From Elusimicrobiales bacterium (lineage in GTDB: Bacteria > Elusimicrobiota > Elusimicrobia > Elusimicrobiales > UBA9959): a DNA stretch of 60,982 nucleotides. Below are positions 47,967 to 60,353 of the stretch, piece after piece. The notes beneath the pieces are model-generated. The model searched no databases. It was not told the DNA's origin and saw nothing but the letters and a program-made list of their open reading frames with translations. The stretch's first letter is position 1; the number at the start of each line of letters is the position of its first letter. Made by a program: the position numbers and the translations under genes. The stretch spans positions 1 through 60,982 of the forward strand of contig JAMPXK010000010.1 in NCBI GenBank assembly GCA_023701245.1, read 5' to 3'.

Positions 47967-49379
47967 GTGAGCCCGCTTAACCTCCGCAGGAGCGCTGCCG
48001 CGTGCCTCTCCCTGCTGCTTGGGCTGGCCGTCCTGGAACTCACTTTAAGGGCGGCCGGCTGGCTGTTAGTCGCGGCGCAGGCGTGGCAGAATCCCTCCCC
48101 CTCCCCGCTGGACAGGACCGAGTTCCGCATCGTCACCCTGGGCGAGTCCACCACGGCCCAGTTCTGGTCCGGCGGCAGGGACGTCTCCTGGCCTGGCCTG
48201 CTTGAGCGCTACCTGAACGAAGCGGGCCTGGGCCGCAACTTCAAAGTCATCAACCTGGCCAAAGGCGGGGTTTCCAGTTTTTTCCTCGCGGAAGAGTTCG
48301 AACTTAACGCCGGGCGCCTGCGCCCGCACGCCGTAATCTCCATGATGGGGGTCAATGACTGGATCCCGTACGAATACCTGCGCGCGCCAGGCGCAGGCTC
48401 CCTGCGCACGGTAAAAGCCGCCGTATGGCTTTACCGCGCCGCAGCCGGGCGTCTGCGCGCCGGCAAGCCACGGCTGCTGGACGCGGCCGCGGAAGCCAGG
48501 ATAGAGGCTGGCGTAAGGGCCGCCCTGCCGCAAGCGGCACGGCTGGCCTCCGTTCCGCGCCTGGGGGCCGACGCCGCAAAAAGAGCCCTGGAGCTCGCCC
48601 GCCAGGAGGGAGCAAACGGCTGGCATACGCTGTACTGCGCCTCCAAGCTGCTGCTTTACGCCTCAGGGACCGCCTCCGGAGACATAAAAAAAAGCCTGGC
48701 TGCCGGGGCCTTCGACCTGGCCGCCCTGGCGGTAGAACAGAATCCGGCGCATCCCGCCTTGAGCCGCCAGCTGGCGGACGCCGCCAACCTCCTGCCGGAG
48801 AAGCGCGGCCGCACCCGGGAACTGCTGCTCTTTGCCATACGCTCCGGGATGCAGCCGGACCAGAACCTGCTGACCTACCTGCTGGTCCTGGACGTCAGCG
48901 ACGAGCCCGAGGTGGCCGCCATGCTGGCCGCCCGCGGGATGACGGTAAAAAAGGACGGCAACCAGTACCAGGGGACCATGGCGGCTTACCGCCGGCTGGC
49001 GGCCGCGGCCAGGCGCAGCGGCTGCGCCTACCTGGCCATGCAGTATCCGACCGGCAAGACCGCGGCGCTGCGCAACCTGTTCGCCGCGGCGCCCAAGCCT
49101 TACGGCGAACCGTTCTCCAGGACCATCTACGAGGCGCCCGCCGAAGCCCCCCTACTGCCGGAATACGAGGGGATAATTTTTATCAGCAACGAGAATTTCA
49201 GCGAACTGGCCGGCCGGCCCTCTTCGCCTTCCTACAGGGAATATTTCACGGATAATTTCGCGGGACAGGTAGGCGGCCGCTTCGGCCATACCACCACCAA
49301 AGGCCACGCGCTGATCGCGAGGAACGCGGCAAACGCCATAATAGCCCACTGGCCGCAGCTGGCGCGCGGCGCGCGCTGA
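47967..49379 (+). CDS. Membrane-anchored SGNH/GDSL-type hydrolase with helical insertion
   Basis: A 470-aa protein with an N-terminal membrane anchor (about residues 9-40) and an SGNH-hydrolase fold outside the membrane. Block I Ser is in LGESTTAQ, the oxyanion Gly in LAKGGVSS, the block III Asn in MGVNDW, and a block V His in TTTKGHALIA. Between blocks III and V there is a long Ala/Leu-rich helical insertion (about residues 145-330), resembling tetratricopeptide-like helices. It probably removes or adds acyl groups on envelope glycans. The GTG at 47967 has AGGGGAG upstream, 17 bases after aclA. Confidence 0.72.
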   Translation: MSPLNLRRSAAACLSLLLGLAVLELTLRAAGWLLVAAQAWQNPSPSPLDRTEFRIVTLGESTTAQFWSGGRDVSWPGLLERYLNEAGLGRNFKVINLAKGGVSSFFLAEEFELNAGRLRPHAVISMMGVNDWIPYEYLRAPGAGSLRTVKAAVWLYRAAAGRLRAGKPRLLDAAAEARIEAGVRAALPQAARLASVPRLGADAAKRALELARQEGANGWHTLYCASKLLLYASGTASGDIKKSLAAGAFDLAALAVEQNPAHPALSRQLADAANLLPEKRGRTRELLLFAIRSGMQPDQNLLTYLLVLDVSDEPEVAAMLAARGMTVKKDGNQYQGTMAAYRRLAAAARRSGCAYLAMQYPTGKTAALRNLFAAAPKPYGEPFSRTIYEAPAEAPLLPEYEGIIFISNENFSELAGRPSSPSYREYFTDNFAGQVGGRFGHTTTKGHALIARNAANAIIAHWPQLARGAR

Positions 49380-49394
49380 GCCGCCGGCCGCGAA

Positions 49395-50393
49395 CTAAAA
49401 AGTCTGGGTCACTTTATTGAGCCCTTTGGGATTGTCGGGGTTGAGGCCTTTGGCGAGCGCCAGGCGCAGGGCCAGGCGCTTCATGCGGATGTCGACGGGA
49501 AGGCAGCTGAACGGGAATTTGAGCGCGCCGGGGCGGACGATGTGGTACGGGGTGCCGCGCTGCGCCAGGGCCGCCTTCACTTTAAGCATATCCTCGGGCA
49601 GCCGGCTCGACGGGGTAAAAAGAAAGACCAGGTCCCTGGATGTATACGCCCCCACCGGCCCATGCAGGAACTCCGCGGCCGAATAGCCCAGCGCGTGGGC
49701 CTTGGCCATCTCCCTGAACTTCAGGGCCGAATCCTCGGCGACGGCGTTGAAAGGACCGCGCCCCACGAAACCCAGCATATTGGCCTTCAGGATCCTGCGC
49801 ACCAGCGCTTCGCCGCCGTAATTTTCGGCGGCGGCCTTGCGGGCGGCGGCCACGGCGGCTTTGAAGTCCCCAGGGCGGAAACAGCCGCTCCAGGCCTGGG
49901 CCGCCCATAGCACCGCCCAGAGCTGCAGTTCAAAACTCTTAGTGGCGGCTACCGGCAGCTCCCGGGAATTAGAAAGCAGGATGTGCCGGCCGGCCAGGCG
50001 GGCCAGGGGGTTGTTCTTAAGGTCGGCCTCGTTGGTCACGGCCACGCCCCTGGCTCCCCAGGACAGGAGCCGCTCCAGGCAGGCCACGATGTCCTGGCTG
50101 CGCCCCGACTGGGAAAAGGCCCAGACGGCCTGCCCCTTGAAATTCAGCGGCCTCCTGGCCTCGAAGATGGAATGGGGATGGATGAAATTGGTGATGGTCC
50201 CGGCGTACCCCTCCCAGATGTACTTGGCGAACAAGGTGGCGGTGCCGGAAGACCCCCGGCCCACCAGGTAAACCGTCTTCTCCGCGGACCGGGCTGCGAG
50301 CTTCTTTATTTCCCCCGCCCTGGAGGAGAACTTCTCCAGCAGTTCCGGGATCTCGGCGATGTCCTTGTAAGTGAGCGTGTCTTTTATCTTCAT
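49395..50393 (-). CDS. Double-SIS-domain sugar isomerase/deaminase
   Basis: A 332-aa protein of two SIS domains like the C-terminal half of GlmS and AgaS/FrlB-type enzymes, which isomerise or deaminate amino- or amine-linked hexose phosphates. Visible features are VGRGSSGTATLFAKY, AFSQSGRSQDIVACL, REMAKAHALGYSAAEFLHGPVG and the C-terminal GLNPDNPKGLNKVTQTF, typical of AgaS/FrlB-like proteins. The glutaminase domain of GlmS is missing, so it cannot use glutamine itself. It overlaps the HAD gene by 4 bp at the end of the hut region. Confidence 0.8.
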   Translation of the reverse strand: MKIKDTLTYKDIAEIPELLEKFSSRAGEIKKLAARSAEKTVYLVGRGSSGTATLFAKYIWEGYAGTITNFIHPHSIFEARRPLNFKGQAVWAFSQSGRSQDIVACLERLLSWGARGVAVTNEADLKNNPLARLAGRHILLSNSRELPVAATKSFELQLWAVLWAAQAWSGCFRPGDFKAAVAAARKAAAENYGGEALVRRILKANMLGFVGRGPFNAVAEDSALKFREMAKAHALGYSAAEFLHGPVGAYTSRDLVFLFTPSSRLPEDMLKVKAALAQRGTPYHIVRPGALKFPFSCLPVDIRMKRLALRLALAKGLNPDNPKGLNKVTQTF

Positions 50394-51231
50394 TTTCCGG
50401 CGGCCTTCTTTTTGGCTTCACGCAGCTTGCTGATGCCAAGTTCTATGTCGCGCAGGTCCATTCCGGTACGGCCGTAATGGGCGTGCTCTATGGGGGAATC
50501 GGGGCAGATATAGGTGCCGCGGCGCACGCCGCGCGGGTCCCGCGCCAGCCCCAGCCAGATAAGCCAGGGTTTTAGGTCGGAGAAATCTTTGGCCAGCAGC
50601 TCCGGGCTGGAACGCATGATGGCGGCCTTGTCGCCGAAGCCGTCCAGCACCACGCCGCTGTGATAGCCGGCCTCCTTGGCCGCCTCCACATCGCGGTGCG
50701 TGTCGCCTATCACAAAAACGTCGCCCTCCCTGATGACCGCTTTGGAAAGTTTGGCCGCGCGCCGGACCGCCTTGCGGAGCACCACGCTGCGGTGGTGGGA
50801 ATCGCAGCCGTAGCCGCCGAACGCGAAATAGCGGGCCAGGCCGGATGGTTCCAGTTTTATGAAAGCGCCGTCCTTGAGGTTGCCGGTCCCGAGGCCCACC
50901 AGGACGTCCTTGCGGGCGCACAAACCGGCCACGAACTTCTCCACGCCCTTCACCTTGAAATATTTTTTCGCCCTTACCGAGGCCAAAACCTCGGCCGGCA
51001 GGCGCTCCACGTATTTACGCGTCAGGACGGAGAGTTCCTTTTTGGTCGGCTTTCGCCCGGCCCCGGCCCTGAAGGCGTTCTCGAAGTTGGCCTTGTCGGT
51101 GGCGCCCTGCAGCTGCACCGAAGCGCAGGCATCCTTATGGCCGGTCATGGCCTCGACGGCGCGGTTAAGCGCGCGGGCGCCGGCCCCGCCGGCCTTGATC
51201 AGGGTCCCGTCTATGTCGAACAGGACGACCT

Positions 51232-51235
<4 letters not shown>
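50390..51235 (-). CDS. HAD-family phosphohydrolase with C-terminal extension
   Basis: A 281-aa HAD phosphatase with the nucleophile motif DIDGTLIK, a helical cap (about residues 20-95), the Ser/Thr-type GLGTGN motif and the metal-binding GDTHRDVEAAKEAG. About 70 residues follow the HAD core (SDLKPWLIWLGL onwards), including RGTYICPDSPIEHAHYGRTGMDLRDIE, which I do not recognise. It overlaps the SIS gene and hutI by 4 bp each. A sugar phosphate is the natural guess given the SIS neighbour. Confidence 0.82.
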
Positions 51236-52499
<1,264 letters not shown>

Positions 52500-52500
<1 letters not shown>

Positions 52501-52997
52501 CAGCGGAAGTTTTCGAACTGCAGGCTCAGGCCGTAATCCCCGGAGCGCAGCAGGCTCATCACGTTCTGCAGTTCGTCCTTCGACTTGGAAGTGACGCGCA
52601 GGGTATCGCCCTGTATGGAAACGTTGGCCTTCAGCTTCTGGTCCTTGATGGTCCGTATCATCTCCTTGGCCTTCTCCTGGGGTATGCCCTGCTGCACCTT
52701 CACCGCCATCTTGGCCGTGCCGCCCAGGGCGCTCTCCACCTTCTGCCCCTCGAAATTCTTCACCGGCAGGCCGCGCTTGGAGATCTTGGTCAGGAGCACG
52801 TCGTAAAGCGCCTTCACCTTGTAGTCGTCGGAAGACTGCAGCATTATGGTATTGGCCTTCTTGTCGAAGTTTATCTCGGATCCGGAATCCTTGAAGTCGT
52901 AGCGGTTAATCACTTCCTTCATGGCGATGGCGATCGCCTCGTCCACCACCGTATATTCCACTTTGGAAACCACGTCGAAGCTGAAGTCAGAAGCCAT
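52500..52997 (-). CDS. yajQ: YajQ family nucleotide-binding protein
   Basis: A 165-aa protein of the UPF0234/YajQ family, starting [20 protein letters not shown] and containing YDFKDSGSEI, VKNFEGQKVE and the C-terminal RVTSKSKDELQNVM. Two RRM-like ferredoxin folds are typical. Members bind nucleic acid or nucleotides, and a Xanthomonas homologue binds cyclic di-GMP. It overlaps hutI and the lipoprotein gene by one base each, so it is translated from the hut transcript although no link to histidine degradation is known. Confidence 0.93.
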
Positions 52998-53616
52998 TAT
53001 TTTTCTCCCTTGCCCTTTTGCAGGGTCTCTTTTATGGACTCGGCCATGGCGGCCAGCGCCTTATTTACGGAATCGGCGTCGTAGTCCTTTTCCACGGAAC
53101 TGCTCAGCAGGATCCTGCCGGTGGTCACATCCACGAACTTCACGGTAAGCCCGCTGAAAATGGTATTGGTCTCCACCCTGACCTGGCCGGGCACCTGTTT
53201 GACGCCAGGCTGCGGCCTGCGGCCGGGGCGCGCCGGCATGGGCGGCGCCTTTACCGCGGGCGTGACGGTGCGGACGTTCTCCCTGCGCACCCTGTAGGAA
53301 CCGGTGACCACCGCGCGCACGCCGGCCAGTTTGCCGACCTGCGCCAGTTCCTCGGGGGCCATCGCCCCGGAAAGCGCGGCCTTCTGCTCGCCCAGCACCT
53401 TTTCCAGCTGCGCCCGTTCCATCACCTCGAACCCGGCGTCCATCAGGTAAGTGGTAAAGGCTTCGGCCAGCGACAAACCCGTCTCCTCATCCCGTCCGCT
53501 GAACGGCATCACGGCCACCCGGCCGGCGGGATCGAAGTCTCCCCGCACCGCGGTCCGGACCTTGGCGCCGCAGGCGGCGAGCGCCGCCGCGGCGAGTACC
53601 GTCAGCAAGAGGCGTT

Positions 53617-53620
<4 letters not shown>
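52997..53620 (-). CDS. FlgO/CsgG-like lipoprotein
   Basis: A 207-aa predicted lipoprotein ([20 protein letters not shown], lipobox LAAC) with the FlgO/CsgG-like fold. Visible blocks are [49 protein letters not shown] and [22 protein letters not shown] Pro/Arg-rich insertion ([15 protein letters not shown]) splits the domain. It resembles the N-terminal domain of the barrel fusion at 30675-31970, so the genome carries at least two members. It overlaps hutU by 4 bp and yajQ by one base. Confidence 0.8.
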
Positions 53621-55275
<1,655 letters not shown>

Positions 55276-55297
55276 CTGACTTCCTCCTTAAACCCGT

Positions 55298-56815
55298 TCA
55301 GGGCAGAAAATAACCGGTCAGCATGGCGTCGGCCACGGCCTCGATGCGCTCTGAGAAGACCTCGTCGCCCTTGAAGGCGGGCGAGATCTTCCGGAGGGCG
55401 GCCACGGCGCTCTCTATGCGGCGGCTGGACTTCAGCGGGCGGTGGAATTCCACCCCCTCGGCCGCGGCGATCAGCTCTATGGCGTAGATGCGGGCCGTAT
55501 TGCGCACCACGGTCTTCAGTTTCAGCGCGGCGTTCATGCCCATGCTGACGAAATCCTCTTTGTTCGCGGAAGTGGAGATAGAATCGGCGCTGGCCGGGTG
55601 GCTCAGCACCTTGTTCTCGTTGCAGAGCGCGGCCGCGGTCACGTGCGCGATCATGAAGCCGGATTCCAGCCCCGGGTTGCGCGCCAGGAAGGGCGGCAAA
55701 ACCTTGAAGTCGCTCACCAGCTGCGCTATGCGGCGCTCGGAAATATTGCCGAGGGCCGTGATGGCGATAGCGGCGAAGTCGGCGGCGAAAGCCACCGCCT
55801 GCCCGTGGAAATTCCCGCCCGAAAGGACCTCTATGCCGCCGGGGCCCTTGCCCGGCACCACCAGCGGGTTGTCGGTGACGCTGGCGAACTCGGTCTCGAA
55901 AACTCCGAGCGCGTACTCTATGGCGTCGCTGGCGGCGCCCATGGCCTGCGGCATGCAGCGCAGGGAATACGGGTCCTGCACCCTTTTGTCCGAAGATTTA
56001 TGGGAAGCGCGGATCTGGCTGCCCTTGAGCAGGGCGAGCAGCATGGCCGCCACGTCCCGCTGGCCCAGGTGCGGCTTGAGCGCGTGGATGCGGGGGTCGA
56101 AAGCCACGGGGGTGCCTTTGAGCGCTTCCAGGCTCATCGCCCCCGTCAGCACGGCGGCGGAGAACAGGTTCATCGCCTCGAAGAGCGCCAGCCCGCCGAC
56201 GGCTTTCATGGCCTGCGTGCCGTTTATCAGGGCAAGCCCTTCCTTTTCGGCGAGCTCTATGGGCTTTATGCCGGCCTTCTTCAGGACGGCGGGCGCCGGG
56301 CGCCAGGAACTCTCTCCGCGGAACTTGGCGTAGCCCTCGCCTATCAGCACCAGGGCCATATGCGCGGAAGGGGCGAGGTCGCCGCTGGCGCCCACGGACC
56401 CCTTGGAAGGGATAAAAGGGATCACGCCCTTGTTCACCAGGTCGGCAAGGCGCTTCACCAGCACCGGCCGCACACCGGAATTGCCCATGGCCAGCTCGTT
56501 GGCCCGGGCGAAGGTCAGCGCCGCGGCTTCGGCGTCCTCCAGCGGCTCGCCCACGCCGCAGGCGTGGCTGCGGATCAGGTTGACCTGGAGGGCCTTGAGG
56601 TTCTCGCGCGACACGCGCTGGCTGGCCAGTTCGCCGAACCCGGTGTTGATGCCGTACATGACGCGGTCCTGCGCCAGGAGGGCCTCCAGTTTGGCGCGGC
56701 GGCCGGCTATGAGCTTCAGGGCCTTAGGCGGGATGAGAAGGCGCCTGAAGCCGTAGGCGACCTCTGCGAAATCCACTATATCCGGGGTGGAACCAAGCAG
56801 GAACGGCTTTGTCAT
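55298..56815 (-). CDS. hutH: Histidine ammonia-lyase
   Basis: First step of histidine degradation, giving urocanate and ammonia. The 505-aa protein carries the MIO-forming A143-S144-G145 in GSVGASGDLAPSAHM, as well as MYGINTGFGELA, NLIRSHACGVGEPL, SLRCMPQAMGAASDAIEYA and SGGNFHGQAVAFAADF. Length is typical. Its start overlaps the stop of the DnaQ-like gene by 4 bp, so there is no separate promoter immediately upstream; the hut genes appear to be read from a longer transcript. Confidence 0.97.
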   Translation of the reverse strand: MTKPFLLGSTPDIVDFAEVAYGFRRLLIPPKALKLIAGRRAKLEALLAQDRVMYGINTGFGELASQRVSRENLKALQVNLIRSHACGVGEPLEDAEAAALTFARANELAMGNSGVRPVLVKRLADLVNKGVIPFIPSKGSVGASGDLAPSAHMALVLIGEGYAKFRGESSWRPAPAVLKKAGIKPIELAEKEGLALINGTQAMKAVGGLALFEAMNLFSAAVLTGAMSLEALKGTPVAFDPRIHALKPHLGQRDVAAMLLALLKGSQIRASHKSSDKRVQDPYSLRCMPQAMGAASDAIEYALGVFETEFASVTDNPLVVPGKGPGGIEVLSGGNFHGQAVAFAADFAAIAITALGNISERRIAQLVSDFKVLPPFLARNPGLESGFMIAHVTAAALCNENKVLSHPASADSISTSANKEDFVSMGMNAALKLKTVVRNTARIYAIELIAAAEGVEFHRPLKSSRRIESAVAALRKISPAFKGDEVFSERIEAVADAMLTGYFLP

Positions 56816-57405
56816 GATGTTTTTCCTCCGCTCTTCTTAATAAGGTCAGCCACGGTGACCGCGCCGGCGGCGCGGAAAGCCGTTATGAAATGGTCGAAGA
56901 TCTTGCGCGTCATCTCCACGTCGCCCAGGGCGCGGTGCCAGTTCTCGTTGGAGATGTTCAGTTCCTGGGCTATCTTTCCCAGGCGGTTGCTCTGGAACTT
57001 CCAGTTGCGCCTGGCCAACGCCAGGGTATCGAGGACCGGCAGGGCGGGGAACTTTAAACCGACTCTCGAGAACTCCATGCCGAGGAAACCGATGTCGAAC
57101 TCCGCGTTATGGGCCACCACCACGGACCCTTCCAGGGCGGCCAGCAGCCTGGGGGCCACCCCCCCGAAGGCAGGGCGCTCCCGCACCATGTCGTCGGTAA
57201 TGCCGTGTATCCGGGAAACCTCCGCGGGTATCGGCTGCCCGGGGTTCACGAGTTCGGCCAGGGTGCCCAGGCGGTCGGCGCCGCGGAAACTGATGGCCGC
57301 CACCTCGCAGACCCGCGCGGTCCGGGGCGACAGGCCGGTGGTCTCCACGTCTATGAACGTGAAGACGGCCTCCTCGATGCGCTGTTTTTCTATGGTCTCG
57401 ATCAT
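56812..57405 (-). CDS. DnaQ-like 3'-5' exonuclease (DEDDh)
   Basis: A 197-aa exonuclease of the DNA polymerase III epsilon fold. The DEDDh residues are visible as FTFIDVETTGLSP (ExoI), VAHNAEFDIGFL (ExoII) and HRALGDVEMTRKIF (ExoIII with His and Asp). There is no polymerase or UvrC domain. It could be the proofreading subunit, but many genomes have several such proteins and the setting between a DUF3307 gene and hutH gives no help. Confidence 0.88.
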   Translation of the reverse strand: MIETIEKQRIEEAVFTFIDVETTGLSPRTARVCEVAAISFRGADRLGTLAELVNPGQPIPAEVSRIHGITDDMVRERPAFGGVAPRLLAALEGSVVVAHNAEFDIGFLGMEFSRVGLKFPALPVLDTLALARRNWKFQSNRLGKIAQELNISNENWHRALGDVEMTRKIFDHFITAFRAAGAVTVADLIKKSGGKTS

Positions 57406-57412
57406 GCCCGCC

Positions 57413-58126
57413 TTACAGGGAACCGTAATAGATGTACCTGGTCCAGACGCCCAGCACGACGGTCAGCCCCACGCTCAGCAGGACGTTGGCCAGGGACAGG
57501 TCGATGATGCGCTTTTTGCGCACGTAGAAGATCTGGAACACCCAGGCGGCCGCGAAAGGCAGCCACCAGTACCCGCTCACGAAGAAAAAGGCCCAGAGCA
57601 CTACCCGCTCGAAGATCAGGAAATACTTCTCGTCGAAACGGGGAAAGCCCTTGCCGAAGAAGTCCTTCTCCACGAAGTAGATGAGCACCGTGGTGAAATG
57701 CGCCACCAGAACCAGCATGCAGGCTATGCCCACCCACTTTTCCGCCAGGAGCATGTTCCTGTCGGGGATGGCTATGGGAGAGATCATGAACAGCACGTAG
57801 ATATGGAGCGCCTGGTCGATGAGGAAGCTCACCGTCCCGTCCCGGTACCCGAGCTTTTTCATGCTGTAGACGCGCAGTTCGTCCACCAGGAAGTGGAACA
57901 CGAACATGATCGCCAGCGCCCACCAGCCGTTTATCCCGGCGGGGCCTATCTGCACCCACACCTGGCCGAGGTATGGCCACAGCAGCGCCACCGACACCGC
58001 GAAGTGGGTCAGGCAGTGCAGCAGCATGCCCCAGGCGCTCTCGCGCTTCAGGCGGTTCACTATGTCCAGCTGCAGCGTAAAGTCGGCCAGCAGGTGGGCG
58101 AGCAGGAGTCTCCAGAATATGATCAT
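57413..58126 (-). CDS. DUF3307 family membrane protein
   Basis: A 237-aa membrane protein with about six hydrophobic segments. The start MIIFWRLLLAHLLADFTLQLD and the later HFLVDELRVYSMKKLG followed by FLIDQALHIYVLFMI are characteristic of DUF3307, a family with conserved His/Asp residues inside helices. Function is unknown. Family members elsewhere often sit next to SatD-like or regulatory genes. Here the gene abuts the CHASE2 cyclase without a gap. Confidence 0.82.
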   Translation of the reverse strand: MIIFWRLLLAHLLADFTLQLDIVNRLKRESAWGMLLHCLTHFAVSVALLWPYLGQVWVQIGPAGINGWWALAIMFVFHFLVDELRVYSMKKLGYRDGTVSFLIDQALHIYVLFMISPIAIPDRNMLLAEKWVGIACMLVLVAHFTTVLIYFVEKDFFGKGFPRFDEKYFLIFERVVLWAFFFVSGYWWLPFAAAWVFQIFYVRKKRIIDLSLANVLLSVGLTVVLGVWTRYIYYGSL

Positions 58127-60295
58127 TTAGCCCTTTGACGTGATATTGAAGGACCCGTTCCAGTCCTTCGGCGGTTCCTTGGCGTACTGCGCGGCCGTTT
58201 CCAGGTAGAACTGGGAGGGCCCGTCGCCGGGGAGGACCTCCAGCGCCGCCTTGAAGTCCTTTACGGAGTCGGCGTACTTGCCGGCGAAGAACTTGGCCTG
58301 GCCCGCGTTGAAGCGTTCGAGCATCTTCAGCACTTCCGGCGCGGCCTCGCCTTTGCGGGCGAACGGCTCGTAAACCTTCACCGGGATGGCCTTGCCCACC
58401 ACCAGGACGCTGCCGAGATAGCGGTGGTCGAAGAGGTCCTTCAGGTCCCCGAAGGTGGCCTCGCTGGTCATGATCCGTGAATGGAAGAACTTGTTGGCGC
58501 CCTCCAGGCGCGACGCCAGGTTGACGGAGTCTCCCATCACGGTGTAGGAGAGGCGTGTCTTGGACCCCATGTTGCCCACCACCATCGGGCCGGAGTTTAC
58601 GCCCACGCGGCAGGCCGGCTTTATGGTGAACTGGGTAAGCGCCTTGTTGAGGCGCGCCATCTCCACCTGGCAGTCCACAGCCGCCATGACCCCAAGTTTG
58701 CGGTGGTCCGCCTGGTCCAGCGGGGCGTTCCAGAACGCCACTATGCAGTCGCCGATGTACTTGTCCACCGTCCCGTCGTGCTTGAGGATGATCTCTGTAA
58801 AGGCCGACAGGTACTCGTTGAGCATGGAGGTCAGCTCTTCGGGGGTCAGCTTCTCGGACATGGTGGTGAACCCGGCCAGGTCCAGGAAGAAAGCCGTCAT
58901 GTCGCGCTTTTCGCCGCCGAGGGACAGCTTGGAGGGGTCCTTGGTGATCAGGTCCACGACCTTGGGCGACAGGTACTGCCCGAAGGTGTTCTTGATCCAG
59001 CGCTTCTCCCGGCCCTCTACCAGCGCCTTGTGCACCGCCACGAAGACGAATGGGAAGAGCACGGCCACGGCTATATGGGCGAACATGAAGTTGTAGACGC
59101 GGTGGAGCAGGTAATAGTCCAGCAGGACCGCCAGCACCACGATAAACGCCACGACCGAGGAAATGAGGGTGACCGAGTATTTCCGCAGGTAAATGGGCAG
59201 CCAGATGAGCAGCAGCACGAAAAAAGCCACCATCCAGGCGTTTATAGGCCTGAGGAAATCCTGGTTAAGCATGTTGTCCAGGACGTTGGCGTGCACCTCC
59301 ACGCCGGGCATGTTGGGCATGAAAGGCGACGGGTAATGGTCGTAGGCCCCGATGGCCGTGGACCCCACGAAAACGATGGCGCCCTTCAGGGCCTTCCGCT
59401 CGTCCTCCGAAAGTTTGCCCTGGATTATATCCAGGACCGAGACCCAGCGGTAGACCGAGAACTCGGTAAGGTTCTCCTTGGACCACCCGGGATGGGATTT
59501 CCTGACCACGGGGTAACGGAAGTTGAGCGAGTAGGGTTCGGTCCCGAAACGCGCCCAGACTTCCGGCAGGGCCGTGGAGAAATAGATGGAGTACGCGGCC
59601 GGGGAAAGTCCGGCCAGGTTGATGCCGGCATAGGCCTTGGCGTCTCTCCCCACGTCGGGGGTATTGGCGTCCTGGTAGAGCCCGTCCGGATCGAAGAGAA
59701 AAACGTTGCGGACCTTGTTGTCGGGGCTCAGGCCCTTGTCCATGTTGGGGATGGCCACTATCCTGCTGGCCGCGCCGAGGCCCTTGATCGGCAGCTGGAA
59801 GGTTTTGTTCCAGCGGTCGTACGCCATGGAACTGACGACGTTGCCGGCCCGTTTCACCGCCCGGATGTATTCCGCGTCGCTTTCCGGGTGGGACCTGTCG
59901 GGGTCCACCGTGAACACGTCCATGATTATGACCTTGGCGCCGAGCCGGTTAAGGTTCTCTATCATGGCCCCGTAGTACTTGCGCTGGAAGGGGTACCCCA
60001 GGTTGTTGAGCGTGTGGTTGTCTATGGCGGCTATCACTATGCGCGGGTCGCCGGGCTTGTTGATCAGGCTGCCGAAAGAATAAGTGAAAGGGTTCTTGTC
60101 CTCCTTGCCGCTGAACAGCGCGTAGACGAGCAGCGGGGAATTGACGCGGAAATCCGACCAGGCCTCGTTAAGGGACCTCAGGAAGCCGCCCCTCGGCATG
60201 AAGGATTCGAAAGCCATGCCGAACATCATCAGGATGGAAAGCGACACCCCGAACAGGTAGATCACTTTTTTATTTTCGTGCGATTTTTTATTCAT
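58127..60295 (-). CDS. CHASE2-domain adenylate cyclase
   Basis: A 722-aa membrane cyclase. One helix (about residues 13-30) precedes an extracytoplasmic CHASE2 domain (about 40-360: IVIAAIDNHTLNNLG, VIIMDVFTVDPD, GAIVFVGSTAIGAYD). Three membrane helices (about 370-450) and a class III catalytic domain (about 480-620) follow. Metal aspartates are in FFLDLAGFTTMSE and DKYIGDCIVAFW, the lysine in DKYIGD, and D/N/R in MGDSVNLASRLEG, so it should make cAMP. A tail with TPR-like helices (FNAGQAKFFAGKYADSVKDFKAALEVLPGD) ends the protein. It lies 58 bases after a histidine kinase gene; that gap holds only a small CCGGC/GCCGG hairpin. Confidence 0.92.
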   Translation of the reverse strand: MNKKSHENKKVIYLFGVSLSILMMFGMAFESFMPRGGFLRSLNEAWSDFRVNSPLLVYALFSGKEDKNPFTYSFGSLINKPGDPRIVIAAIDNHTLNNLGYPFQRKYYGAMIENLNRLGAKVIIMDVFTVDPDRSHPESDAEYIRAVKRAGNVVSSMAYDRWNKTFQLPIKGLGAASRIVAIPNMDKGLSPDNKVRNVFLFDPDGLYQDANTPDVGRDAKAYAGINLAGLSPAAYSIYFSTALPEVWARFGTEPYSLNFRYPVVRKSHPGWSKENLTEFSVYRWVSVLDIIQGKLSEDERKALKGAIVFVGSTAIGAYDHYPSPFMPNMPGVEVHANVLDNMLNQDFLRPINAWMVAFFVLLLIWLPIYLRKYSVTLISSVVAFIVVLAVLLDYYLLHRVYNFMFAHIAVAVLFPFVFVAVHKALVEGREKRWIKNTFGQYLSPKVVDLITKDPSKLSLGGEKRDMTAFFLDLAGFTTMSEKLTPEELTSMLNEYLSAFTEIILKHDGTVDKYIGDCIVAFWNAPLDQADHRKLGVMAAVDCQVEMARLNKALTQFTIKPACRVGVNSGPMVVGNMGSKTRLSYTVMGDSVNLASRLEGANKFFHSRIMTSEATFGDLKDLFDHRYLGSVLVVGKAIPVKVYEPFARKGEAAPEVLKMLERFNAGQAKFFAGKYADSVKDFKAALEVLPGDGPSQFYLETAAQYAKEPPKDWNGSFNITSKG

Positions 60296-60353
60296 TTGAG
60301 CTGTTCTCCCCTGACACCCCTGCTCCTCCGCCTCCGGCTCCGCCGGCGCGGGG

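Noticed and set aside
55442-58138. An 898-codon plus-strand open frame antisense to hutH, the exonuclease and the DUF3307 gene
   Set aside because: It is a GC-driven shadow of three clear minus-strand genes; its translation is rich in His, Arg and Gly and has no domain motifs.
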